Shown: positions 32,050 to 40,763 of the stretch, piece by piece
Position numbering within the stretch: the stretch's first letter is position 1
How the letters are laid out: every line of letters begins with the position of its first letter
Origin: an uncultured Lachnospiraceae bacterium
Lineage (GTDB): Bacteria > Bacillota > Clostridia > Lachnospirales > Lachnospiraceae
Length of the DNA stretch: 64,000 nt
Assembly (NCBI GenBank): GCA_910583965.1
Contig: CAJUAE010000003.1
Span: 31,024-95,023 of the forward strand
Direction of reading: 5' to 3'
Made by a program: the position numbers and the translations under genes
Notes under the pieces: model-generated
What the model was told of the DNA's origin: nothing
Seen by the model: the letters and a program-made list of their open reading frames with translations, nothing else
The model's database searches: none

Positions 32050-35000
32050 ATGAAAATGAGATTTAAGAAAACAAAGATAGTTTCTGCCATGTTAGTTGCA
32101 ACTATGTTCTTAAATACAACAGGAATTACTGCTTTGGCGGAATCGAACGTCACAGAATTGGAGACGGAAACAAATGTTGAAATGACAACAATGGACAATA
32201 CGGAATTAGAAGATGAGACAGGTACAGATATTACAAATGCAGAGAGTTCAGACACTGAAGAACATTTGACAGAATCGGATATTTTTGAGGAAATATTAAC
32301 TGAATTAATTAGTTCTGAAGATGAGACAACAGAGGCTGTCTCAACAGAAATCGAAGAAATAACTACAGAAACCGTTTCTTCCGAGATCGCCTCAACAGAA
32401 ATGGTATCGATGGAGGAAGAAACAACAGAAACAAACACAACTGAAAAAAATTCTGTTGAAGACACATCGACAGAAGAAACAACAACGGAAAGTAGTTCGA
32501 CAGAAGAATTGACCATAGAGGAGACAGAAGAAGATTCTATTTCAAGTGAAATAGAAACAGTTTCGACAGAAGAGATGACCACAGAGGAGACAGAAGAGGA
32601 TTTTATTTCAAGTGAAATAGAAACAGAGATTGCTACTGAGACAACAGAGGAAGAAACTACCGAAGAAATAACCACTGAAGAAACAACAACAGAAGTGTCA
32701 ACAGAAAGTACAGATGTGTTATTCCCGGGCCTTTCAGAAAATTATACACTTTCGGCAAAACAGCTAAAAGATAAATCAACACTTGCGTCCTATGCAGATG
32801 AAATATCAGAACTAGAAGAAGAATCCGAACAAACTAATATTTATGCAAAGGGTGAAGTAGTTTATCTGACAGACAGCAGGGAAGATGCACAAGAAGTTGC
32901 AGAAGCCTTTGGCGGTACACTTGAGCGTTTTGGCGATGGTGTAGCTGTGATTAAATTGAGCCAAGAACGGACAGTAAGCCAGGCGATAAAAGCAGCGGCG
33001 AGCAAATTCTATCATCTTCCGGCGGTTTGGCCAAATTATTATTATCAGCTCTTTGAGGAATACAATGATCCAGCCTTAAAAGAAAGTAGCAAAAATTATC
33101 AGTGGGCACATGAGTACATAGGGGATCAATATGCATGGGAGAAAGGCTATAAAGGTGATGGCGTTAAGATTGGTATTATTGATAGTGGAGTACATAGTAC
33201 ACATGAAGACCTACAAGAGAATGTGGCACAGAATCTAACAATGGTTCCAGAAGGCGGAGCTGCGACAACGACAGACCCGGAAGGACACGGAACACATGTT
33301 GCTGGTATTGCTGCTGCCGTTGGTAATAATGGAAAAGGCGGGGCTGGCATTGCTCCTGGTGCGCAGATATATGCATATAGTGTCATGGATTCGGAAGGCA
33401 TTATGAAGAATGACTACATTTTAAGAGCGATTAACAGAGCAATTGACGACGGTGTAGATGTTATCAATATGAGTCTGGGAAGTGGCTATTATAATGGAAA
33501 TGAAGAAAACATAATAAAAAAAGCATATCAAAATGGTGTTGCGATATTTGCTGCTGCTGGAAATGAGGCTACAAATGGATATGAGTTTCCGGCATCTTAT
33601 GATAATGTATGTTCTATTGCTGCAATTATGCAAGATGGAAGCAAGGCTGGGTTTACGAATTATGGAGATAAAATTGATCTTGCTTTTCCTGGGGTAGAGA
33701 TATACTCTACGCTCAACAAGTCAAATCAATCCTATGATTTTATGCAAGGAACGAGTATGGCGTGTCCAGTTGCAGTAGGTACTGCGGCAGTGATTTTATC
33801 TGCGTCAAATGAAATTGATGCACTTAAAGGAAAGAGCGGTGCAGATAAGGTTGACGCATTGTTTTCTATTATGAAGAAAAATGTAATAAGATCTTCTTCA
33901 CCCAAGGTCGGTGCAGGTACTACTTATTTGCCTAAAGTGCTCGGGATAACAATCGCGGCGGTCGATGAAGCACCGCAAGCGCCAATAATTAAAGATATAG
34001 AAAATACTACTACTTTTACAAAAGAATGGGTGGATATTCCTATTGAGTGTGACACACTAGACGCAAAGATTTATTATTCAATTAATGGCAAAAAGCCTGC
34101 ATTTAAAAATGGTATTGTATCAAATGGTGAGCCATTAGTAGATGGAAAAGTATGTATTGGCGGTGCAAAACAGGTTACTTTGAATGCAATCGCAGTAAAT
34201 CATATTACAGGAAAAGCCAGCAAGGTGGTTTCGCGAAAGTATTATTTTGAGCCAGAACCAGTTAGCGTAACAATTACTGCAGCGGATTCTGTAAATAAAG
34301 TTGCAAAAGGAAAGAGCTTGACATTGAGTGCGATAGTAGAACCATCTTATGCAAAGTTTGGAAATAACAAAATTATTTGGGAAGTAGATGGAAATTACAG
34401 CAGTGATGTTAAGGTAAATAATGGCAAGGTGACAATATCAAAAAACGCATCCGCAGGCGAATGTAAGATTGTGGCGAAAGCAGGTGCAGTACAAGGTGAG
34501 TTTTTATTAACGATATTAGATTCTGTAAAAATTAAAAAAGTGACCTTTGCAACCAAAAAGTATACAAGTTATACTGGAGATTTGATAAATGTTCTGAAAA
34601 AAGAAGATGAGAGCAGTAATCTTACGATAGATGGCGGGGAAATTACAGATATTGTGTGGAGTAGTAACAACAGAAAAGTTGCAATAGTAGATGCAAATGG
34701 GATTGTCACCGCATTAGCGCCAGGAAAAGCAGTTATTAAAGCAACTGCCAATGATGGGAGCAAGAAAGCTGCTAGTTGCACGATTACTGTAAAACAGCTT
34801 GCGGAAAGTATTACATTGAAAGGCCCAGAAAAAATAGCGGCTGGGAAAAGTGCAGTAATTAAGGCGAATATTTTACCAACAAATGTGTCCAGCAAAAAAA
34901 TGGATTGGGTTGTAAAACCGCTTGAAAATGCAAGTGGTACAGTAACAATCAATGCAAGTGGAAAGGTGTCTGTCAAAAAAGGTGCGAGCGGAAAATTTGA

Positions 35001-36015
35001 AGTGACCGCAACAGAAAAAGGGGTTCCAGAAGGAAAAAAACCTAAGACAGCAAGTATTCAATTTGAAGTTGTAGCAAATCCAATTACAAAGATTGAAATT
35101 CCAAGAACAGTAAATCTATTTACAATATTAGGAAATTACAATGCACCAAAAGAGTACCAGCTAGAACCAAAAGTAGAGGGTGGTGACAACAAAGCACTGG
35201 AATATACGAGCAGTGCGCCAGGAATTGCATCTGTTGACTCCAACGGATTGATTAAGGCACATTCCAGTGGAAAAGCAACAATTACTTGTAGCGCAACAGA
35301 TGGAAGCAATAGAAAGGCAAAATGTAATGTTATTGTGAGTGTTCCTATGTCAAGAATTGCTATTGTACCAAAGAATGGCAATGAAGGAATTGTTTCTGTA
35401 GGCGCAAAGATTACGCTTTCTGCAAAGATAAGTAACAATTTTGGAAAAGCGGCAAACCAGAAAGTAAAATGGAGTATTGTATCAGGTAGTGAGTACGCAG
35501 AGATAGATGAAAATAAAGGAATTGTAAAGGCAACAAAAGCAGAAATTTTATCAAATCAGTATCCACAAGTTTATGTGAAGGCGGAGGCAGCAGATGGAAG
35601 CGGTGTAAGTGCTGTTTATCCAGTAATGGTTATTCCAAAAATCAATCAATTAAATTTTAAGTGCGAAGGTTTTAGCAATCATATTGACAATAAGGGTATA
35701 TATTATTCCCTTTCTATGTCTTTGAAAGAATACCAGGGTAATTTCTATGTACCATCATACAATGTTGAAATTAGTGGTGGAAAAGGGATTGGCTATCATC
35801 CGATAGAGGGAGGATTTATTTTAGTTCCAACAAAACCAACGACAAATAAAACCTATTCGCAATTAGTAGTGTCTCAAAATACAGTGCGATGTAAATCTAG
35901 TGATATTCAATCAGTAACAGTTACAGTCAAATTGAAAGATGGTTCCAACAAGAAGGCAGTACAGAAATTTGATCTGATATATACAGCAGATGAAAAAATA
36001 ATACTCCTAAAATAA
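32050..36015 (+). CDS. Large secreted subtilisin-like serine protease with Ig-like repeats
   Basis: This is an S8 family protease of about 1321 residues. Order: signal peptide (about 1-31), an extremely Thr/Glu/Ser-rich region (about 35-230) with imperfect internal repeats, a propeptide-like domain (about 270-345) ending in PNYYYQL, then the catalytic domain with Asp in GIIDSGVHSTH (about 378), His in DPEGHGTHVAG (about 413), Asn in AAAGNEA (about 505) and Ser in GTSMACPVAVG (about 569). The C-terminal half holds a chitobiase/Fn3-like segment (IYYSINGKKPAF) and several BIG2-type Ig-like domains (TYTSSAPGIASVDSNG-like repeats). No LPxTG anchor or SLH domain is seen, so it is probably released or held by its repeats. 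Start: ATG at 32050 with AAAAAGGG eight bases upstream; 32041, 32044 and 32056 are alternatives. Confidence 0.92.
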   Translation: MKMRFKKTKIVSAMLVATMFLNTTGITALAESNVTELETETNVEMTTMDNTELEDETGTDITNAESSDTEEHLTESDIFEEILTELISSEDETTEAVSTEIEEITTETVSSEIASTEMVSMEEETTETNTTEKNSVEDTSTEETTTESSSTEELTIEETEEDSISSEIETVSTEEMTTEETEEDFISSEIETEIATETTEEETTEEITTEETTTEVSTESTDVLFPGLSENYTLSAKQLKDKSTLASYADEISELEEESEQTNIYAKGEVVYLTDSREDAQEVAEAFGGTLERFGDGVAVIKLSQERTVSQAIKAAASKFYHLPAVWPNYYYQLFEEYNDPALKESSKNYQWAHEYIGDQYAWEKGYKGDGVKIGIIDSGVHSTHEDLQENVAQNLTMVPEGGAATTTDPEGHGTHVAGIAAAVGNNGKGGAGIAPGAQIYAYSVMDSEGIMKNDYILRAINRAIDDGVDVINMSLGSGYYNGNEENIIKKAYQNGVAIFAAAGNEATNGYEFPASYDNVCSIAAIMQDGSKAGFTNYGDKIDLAFPGVEIYSTLNKSNQSYDFMQGTSMACPVAVGTAAVILSASNEIDALKGKSGADKVDALFSIMKKNVIRSSSPKVGAGTTYLPKVLGITIAAVDEAPQAPIIKDIENTTTFTKEWVDIPIECDTLDAKIYYSINGKKPAFKNGIVSNGEPLVDGKVCIGGAKQVTLNAIAVNHITGKASKVVSRKYYFEPEPVSVTITAADSVNKVAKGKSLTLSAIVEPSYAKFGNNKIIWEVDGNYSSDVKVNNGKVTISKNASAGECKIVAKAGAVQGEFLLTILDSVKIKKVTFATKKYTSYTGDLINVLKKEDESSNLTIDGGEITDIVWSSNNRKVAIVDANGIVTALAPGKAVIKATANDGSKKAASCTITVKQLAESITLKGPEKIAAGKSAVIKANILPTNVSSKKMDWVVKPLENASGTVTINASGKVSVKKGASGKFEVTATEKGVPEGKKPKTASIQFEVVANPITKIEIPRTVNLFTILGNYNAPKEYQLEPKVEGGDNKALEYTSSAPGIASVDSNGLIKAHSSGKATITCSATDGSNRKAKCNVIVSVPMSRIAIVPKNGNEGIVSVGAKITLSAKISNNFGKAANQKVKWSIVSGSEYAEIDENKGIVKATKAEILSNQYPQVYVKAEAADGSGVSAVYPVMVIPKINQLNFKCEGFSNHIDNKGIYYSLSMSLKEYQGNFYVPSYNVEISGGKGIGYHPIEGGFILVPTKPTTNKTYSQLVVSQNTVRCKSSDIQSVTVTVKLKDGSNKKAVQKFDLIYTADEKIILLK

Positions 36016-36024
36016 AATTTTTTG

Positions 36025-36053
36025 TTGACAAATAGCTAATATACAGTTATAAT
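36025..36053 (+). promoter_or_regulatory. tyrS promoter
   Basis: A perfect TTGACA (36025-36030) and perfect TATAAT (36048-36053) are separated by 17 bases, just upstream of the T-box leader. Confidence 0.9.
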
Positions 36054-36059
36054 CATGAA

Positions 36060-36392
36060 TATTAAAAAGGCTATGAAAAGAATAAGTAACTTTCATGGGA
36101 ACTTACAGAAAGTCGCTGGTTGATGAGAGGCACAAGGGAAAATGAGAGCGAATACATCTTGGAGCTGCGCACTGAAATTTGTGTAGATAAAAGGTACACG
36201 AAAGTAGACTGCGACGGAATCCCCAAACGTTATATTGGGAAGAGTATCGGAAAATCGTTTAAGAAGGTTTCCCCGTACTTGCTGAGGCATAGGGTGTGAA
36301 TCCTGTGTGAAAAAAGGTGGTAACACGTGGTATACTGATAAAAAGTACCTCGTCCTTTGAGTTTTTAATATTCAGAGGATGAGGTTTTTTAA
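36060..36392 (+). promoter_or_regulatory. Tyrosine T-box riboswitch
   Basis: The leader has the hallmarks of a T-box: a long stem I with the specifier loop GAATACA, in which TAC at 36153-36155 is a tyrosine codon; the conserved T-box sequence AGGTGGTAACACGTGG at 36315-36330; and a terminator with a 14-bp stem (36347-36360 with 36372-36385) plus a T-run. Uncharged tRNA-Tyr should stabilise the antiterminator and turn on tyrS. Confidence 0.93.
36347..36392 (+). terminator. T-box-controlled terminator
   Basis: ACCTCGTCCTTTGA pairs with TCAGAGGATGAGGT (two G-T pairs) and is followed by TTTTTT. The 5' arm overlaps the alternative antiterminator structure of the T-box. Confidence 0.88.
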
Positions 36393-36458
36393 TGTTCCAG
36401 TTCAACTTGATTGTTACAAAATCTATCCTCTGCGTCGTAGAAAAAGGAGAGAAAGAGT

Positions 36459-37679
36459 ATGCAATTGTATGAGGAATTAGTAGCAAGAGGTTTGATCGCT
36501 CAGGTGACAAACGAAGATGAAATCAAAGAAATGATTAACAATGGAAAAGCAGTGTTTTACATTGGTTTTGATCCAACAGCAGACAGCCTTCATGTAGGGC
36601 ATTTTATGGCACTTTGTTTGATGAAGCGTCTCCAGATGGCCGGAAATAGACCAATCGCGCTGATTGGTGGCGGAACAGCGATGATTGGGGACCCTTCAGG
36701 AAAAACAGATATGCGTAAAATGATGACAACAGAGATAATACAGCACAATGTAGACTGTTTTAAGAAACAGATGAGTAAATTTATTGAATTTGGTGAGGGT
36801 AAGGCAATGATGGTCAACAATGCAGATTGGCTGTTGGACCTCAATTACATGGATGTATTGCGTGAGATTGGACCACACTTTTCCGTGAACCGCATGTTGA
36901 CAGCGGAGTGCTATAAACAGCGTATGGAAAAGGGACTGACTTTCTTAGAGTTTAATTATATGATTATGCAGAGCTTTGATTTTTACACACTGTTTCAGAA
37001 ATATGACTGCAATATGCAGTTTGGCGGTGATGACCAGTGGAGCAATATGCTTGGTGGTACGGAATTAATACGTCGCAAGCTTGGCAAGGACGCCCATGCG
37101 ATGACAATTAACTTATTGCTTAACTCCGAGGGAAAGAAGATGGGAAAAACCGAGTCTGGTGCTGTATGGCTTGATGCAGAGAAGACATCACCCTATGAGT
37201 TTTTCCAATACTGGAGAAATGTGTCGGATGCAGATGTAATCAAATGTTTGAAAATGTTAACCTTCCTTCCGCTAGAAGAAATTGAGGCGATGGAGAAATG
37301 GGAAGGCAGCGCGTTGAATAAGGCAAAAGAAATCCTTGCATTTGAACTGACACAGCTTGTACATGGCACAGAGGAAGCACAGAAGGCGAAGGAGGTAGCA
37401 ACAGCGCTTTTTGCAGGTGGTGTAAACTCGGAGAATATGCCAACAACAGTGCTTTTAGACGAACAATTTATAGATGGGGGGATTGATATTCTAACACTTC
37501 TTGTAACAGCAGGAATGACGGCATCTAAGTCAGAGGCAAGGCGTGCAGTGGATCAAGGCGGTGTCTCCGTAAATGGAAATAAGGTTACAGATACAAAAAC
37601 AGTGTATCCAAAATCTGCTTTTACGGAAGAATTTATTATTAAAAAGGGTAAAAAAAGTTTCCATAAAATATGTTGTTAA
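36459..37679 (+). CDS. tyrS: Tyrosyl-tRNA synthetase
   Basis: TyrRS charges tRNA-Tyr. The class I signature is HVGH (SLHVGHFMAL, about residues 45-54), the tRNA acceptor region and GGDDQWSNM are present, and the KMSKS loop reads KKMGKTESG (about 226-234). The C-terminal S4 RNA-binding domain starts near residue 345 (SKSEARRAVDQGGVSVNG). The 406 residues are normal. Expression is controlled by the T-box leader upstream. A 64-base tandem repeat and a hairpin follow the stop. Confidence 0.97.
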   Translation: MQLYEELVARGLIAQVTNEDEIKEMINNGKAVFYIGFDPTADSLHVGHFMALCLMKRLQMAGNRPIALIGGGTAMIGDPSGKTDMRKMMTTEIIQHNVDCFKKQMSKFIEFGEGKAMMVNNADWLLDLNYMDVLREIGPHFSVNRMLTAECYKQRMEKGLTFLEFNYMIMQSFDFYTLFQKYDCNMQFGGDDQWSNMLGGTELIRRKLGKDAHAMTINLLLNSEGKKMGKTESGAVWLDAEKTSPYEFFQYWRNVSDADVIKCLKMLTFLPLEEIEAMEKWEGSALNKAKEILAFELTQLVHGTEEAQKAKEVATALFAGGVNSENMPTTVLLDEQFIDGGIDILTLLVTAGMTASKSEARRAVDQGGVSVNGNKVTDTKTVYPKSAFTEEFIIKKGKKSFHKICC

Positions 37680-37681
37680 GT

Positions 37682-37809
37682 TCGTGTGAAATTAAAATTT
37701 CACCCCTCCTGATTAGTACGCCCGCCAAAGCGGGCAGATGGGAGTTCGTGTGAAATTAAAATTTCACTCCTCCTGATTAGTACGCCCGCCAAAGCGGGCA
37801 GATGGGAGT
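37682..37809. repeat. 64-base tandem repeat, two copies
   Basis: Two 64-base units (37682-37745 and 37746-37809) differ at about one position. Each holds a GTGTGAAATT/AATTTCAC palindrome (37684-37703, 37748-37767) and a CCCGC-CAAA-GCGGG hairpin followed by AGATGGGAG. A third unit begins (TTCGT) and breaks off. The same two modules occur, in another order, in front of copA. Confidence 0.85.
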
Positions 37810-37821
37810 TCGTATAGAAGA

Positions 37822-37868
37822 CGCGCAGCGAGTAGGAAAGACCTTCATGTTCGCTGCGCGTTAAAATT
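37822..37868. terminator. Terminator between tyrS and the convergent PRPP synthetase gene
   Basis: ACGCGCAGCGA and TCGCTGCGCGT form an 11-bp GC-rich stem followed by TAAAATTTTTTC. It lies between convergent genes and can act in both directions. Confidence 0.75.
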
Positions 37869-37882
37869 TTTTCTACGTATTT

Positions 37883-39073
37883 TTATACTTTAAATATTTC
37901 TTCGCCATTTTGATAAAGCTTGATAATATGTTGTATTTTTTCTGTTGGAGTAGATACTGGTTCAATAGATAAGTCATGATTTAAAAAATCAATAATAGAG
38001 GCAAGGAATTTGCTCATATCTGCTTCGAGATAATAGGGTTTTGTCAGCAATTCAGGTGGACGATAACAGAGATTTGTCGTAACGACTTTGTCAAACACAC
38101 CATCTGCATAGGCTTTGTCAAAAGCAGTAAAACCGTTGGTAAACAGACCAAATGTAGTGCATATAAACACATGTTTAGCATTCATGGATTTTAATTGTCT
38201 TGCCGTGTCAATCATACTTTCACCAGAAGATATCATATCATCAATAATAATAATGTCTTTGCCTTCAATATCGTTCCCCAGAAATTCATGCGCTACAATA
38301 GGATTTTTGCCATTGACAATAGTAGAGTAGTCACGTCGTTTATAGAACATACCTGTATCAGCGCCGATTACTGTTGAGAAGTAGATGGCTCTATCTAGTG
38401 CTCCTTCATCAGGAGAGATGACAATAATGTGGTCTTTGTCCAATTTTAAGTCTTTTTCCGAGTGTAAGAGCGCTCTTAAAAATTGATAGTGCGCAGTGAA
38501 ATTATCAAATCCGCTCAGCGGAGAGGCATTCTGTATTCTAGGGTCATGTGCATCAAACGTGATAAAATTGCTCACGCCCATTTTAGTAAGTTCCTTAAAT
38601 GCATATGCACAGTCAAGGGATTCTCTGCCAGTTCGTCTGTGTTGTCTACCTTCATATAAAAAGGGCATAATTACATTGATGCGGTGTGCTTTTCCGTTCG
38701 TTGCAGCGATAACACGCTTTAAATCCTGATAATGGTCATCAGGAGACATGTGGTTGGTGTATCCATTCATTGTGTAAGTTAAACTATGATTGCACACATC
38801 TACAAGAATAAAAACATCTTTTCCGCGTACAGTCTCGTCCAACACAGCTTTGCCTTCACCACTATAAAAACGAGGAGTACTGAATTGAAACAGATAGTTT
38901 TTTTCTACATAGCCTTGAAAGGCAGGGTCATTATTATATACATTAGTCACTTTGTTGCGAAAGCTAACCAAATAATTATTAATTTCGTTGCCGAGTTCGG
39001 CGGCACTGTTTAAAACCATCAATTTTAGCGGTGCTACAGGCAAGGCACTTTTTAATTGTTTTAAATAAGACAT
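37883..39073 (-). CDS. prs: Ribose-phosphate pyrophosphokinase (long clostridial form)
   Basis: PRPP synthetase makes phosphoribosyl pyrophosphate for nucleotide, His and Trp synthesis. The paired domains, the flexible region MPFLYEGRQHRRTGRESLDC, the FDAHDPRIQN metal site and the PRPP-binding loop IIIIDDMISSGESMIDTARQ are recognisable. At 396 residues it is longer than the common 315-residue enzyme, with extra segments at the N-terminus, as in a variant common in Lachnospiraceae. AAAGGAATG precedes the start. It is monocistronic. A second, standard prs may exist elsewhere. Confidence 0.9.
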   Translation of the reverse strand: MSYLKQLKSALPVAPLKLMVLNSAAELGNEINNYLVSFRNKVTNVYNNDPAFQGYVEKNYLFQFSTPRFYSGEGKAVLDETVRGKDVFILVDVCNHSLTYTMNGYTNHMSPDDHYQDLKRVIAATNGKAHRINVIMPFLYEGRQHRRTGRESLDCAYAFKELTKMGVSNFITFDAHDPRIQNASPLSGFDNFTAHYQFLRALLHSEKDLKLDKDHIIVISPDEGALDRAIYFSTVIGADTGMFYKRRDYSTIVNGKNPIVAHEFLGNDIEGKDIIIIDDMISSGESMIDTARQLKSMNAKHVFICTTFGLFTNGFTAFDKAYADGVFDKVVTTNLCYRPPELLTKPYYLEADMSKFLASIIDFLNHDLSIEPVSTPTEKIQHIIKLYQNGEEIFKV

Positions 39074-39115
39074 TGGGATTCATTCCTTTCTCAATGAAAT
39101 TTAATTATTTTTTAT

Positions 39116-39230
39116 GGTTCAGGAATATGCATAAATTGCGCATTCCGTGAGAACATGATTGAGAAGTGCAGACGATTTTGCAAAGCAAGATTTCAAATAT
39201 CGCCCGAATTGTTATTATGATTGACACTCA
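39116..39230 (+). repeat. Dispersed intergenic repeat family 2, copy B
   Basis: This copy matches 10460-10580 in the same order (ATAAATTGCGCATTCC, TGAGAACATGA, CGATTTT, AAGCAA, ATATCGCCCGAAT). It lies in the spacer upstream of the DUF512 gene. Confidence 0.7.
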
Positions 39231-39330
39231 TGGCCCGAATTCATTATCTATTATATTTTATACCATTCAGGTAGTGACACGTCAAGAAATTTCTAGTATT
39301 ATTAAAAGAGATAAAAAGTAGCAGATTACA

Positions 39331-39380
39331 ATTGTTTTTCATTTCTATTTGAGCCGCCAAAAGGCGGTATGGGGGATAAA
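39331..39380 (+). repeat. Hairpin-RBS leader cassette before the DUF512 gene
   Basis: GTTTTTCATTTCTATTTGA is followed by GCCGCC-AAAA-GGCGGT (39353-39368) and ATGGGGG, then ATAAA and the start codon at 39381. The piece upstream of copA is nearly identical over 42 bases. The G-run is the ribosome binding site. Confidence 0.8.
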
Positions 39381-40706
39381 ATGAAGAAAGAACATTTGCA
39401 TGTTGTGGAACATGTGGCATCAGGTAGTATTGCCGAGGAACTTGAAATTGAGGTAGGTGATACGCTCTTAGAGATTAATGGAAATAAAATTGAGGATATT
39501 TTTGACTATCAGTATTTTACACAGGATGAGTATATTGAAGTATTAATTCGGAAACCGTCTGGTGAGGAGTGGCTTCTTGAAATTGATAAAGAATATGACG
39601 AAGATTTGGGTATTACCTTTGAAAATAGTCTGATGGACGAGTATCGTTCTTGTCATAATAAATGTATTTTTTGTTTTATTGACCAGATGCCACCTGGAAT
39701 GCGGGATACATTGTATTTTAAGGATGACGATTCCAGACTTTCCTTTTTGCAGGGAAATTATGTAACGTTGACAAATATGTCTGACAAGGATATTGATCGC
39801 ATTATCAAGTATCATCTTTCTCCAATCAATGTATCTTTTCAGACAACGAATCCTGATTTGCGCTGTAAGATGTTGAACAATCGCTTTGCAGGACAGGCAC
39901 TTGAGAAGGCGTGGAAGCTTGCCGGAGCGGGGATTGTTATGAATGGGCAGATTGTACTGTGCAAAGGAGTGAATGACGGCGCGGAGCTAGAGCGGAGTAT
40001 AGAGGATTTATCAAAGTATCTGCCGAATTTGGAGAGTGTATCGATTGTTCCTGTAGGCTTATCTAAATATAGAGCAGGATTGTTTCCGCTAGAACCATTT
40101 ACCAAGGAGGATGCAAAACAGGTACTCTCAATTGTGCATTGGTGGCAGGATAAACTTTTTCCTGAATATGGTTTGCATTTTATCCATGCGAGTGATGAGT
40201 GGTATATTCTTGCAGGGGAGGAGCTGCCTGAGGAGGGACGTTATGATGGATATTTACAGCTCGAAAATGGCGTTGGTATGCTGCGTCTTTTTATAAATGA
40301 ATTTCAGGAGGCAATTGACACGTTTCGCCGCACAGAACATGGCACAATACCGCCAAAAGAACTGTCGATTGCGACGGGAAAACTTGCCTATCGTTTTATA
40401 TCGCAGATGGCAGCGCAAGTCACAGAACTGTGCCCACAGATTACAGTGCATGTCTATGCGATACAAAATGACTTTTTTGGGGAACTGATAACCGTTTCTG
40501 GGTTGTTGACAGGGCAGGATTTACTTGCGCAACTTAAAGAACAGAGATTGGGAGAAAAGTTATTGTTGCCACAGAATGTTTTAAAGAGCGGTGAGTCAGT
40601 GTTTCTGGATGATATGACACTTGCAGAACTCGAAAAGGCTTTACAAGTGCCAATAGATATTGTAAAATCAAGCGGGCAGAATTTTCTGGATGCGATTCTC
40701 TATTAA
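39381..40706 (+). CDS. DUF512 family protein with PDZ and radical-SAM-like domains
   Basis: The 441-residue protein has an N-terminal PDZ-like domain (about 1-60, VASGSIAEELEIEVGDTLLEING), a cysteine motif CHNKCIFCF (about 90-98) that matches a radical SAM cluster site followed by a TIM-barrel-like region, and the C-terminal DUF512 domain. Such proteins are widespread in Clostridia and usually sit just before der, as here; their reaction is unknown. I use the ATG at 39381, spaced from the GGGGG of the leader cassette, not the ATG at 39369 that lies within it. Confidence 0.87.
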   Translation: MKKEHLHVVEHVASGSIAEELEIEVGDTLLEINGNKIEDIFDYQYFTQDEYIEVLIRKPSGEEWLLEIDKEYDEDLGITFENSLMDEYRSCHNKCIFCFIDQMPPGMRDTLYFKDDDSRLSFLQGNYVTLTNMSDKDIDRIIKYHLSPINVSFQTTNPDLRCKMLNNRFAGQALEKAWKLAGAGIVMNGQIVLCKGVNDGAELERSIEDLSKYLPNLESVSIVPVGLSKYRAGLFPLEPFTKEDAKQVLSIVHWWQDKLFPEYGLHFIHASDEWYILAGEELPEEGRYDGYLQLENGVGMLRLFINEFQEAIDTFRRTEHGTIPPKELSIATGKLAYRFISQMAAQVTELCPQITVHVYAIQNDFFGELITVSGLLTGQDLLAQLKEQRLGEKLLLPQNVLKSGESVFLDDMTLAELEKALQVPIDIVKSSGQNFLDAILY

Positions 40707-40763
40707 TGAATTTGATATTATAGGAGGATCTACTATAAAAGGAGAAATGGAGATATAGATAAA

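Noticed and set aside
32022..32675. A 217-codon Ser/Val-rich open frame on the reverse strand
   Set aside because: It is the mirror of the Thr/Glu-rich codons of the subtilase gene and has no ribosome binding site or plausible composition for a protein.
37682..37809. Possible CRISPR-like array
   Set aside because: Only two directly adjacent 64-base units with no spacers between them and no cas genes in the window; it is a tandem duplication.
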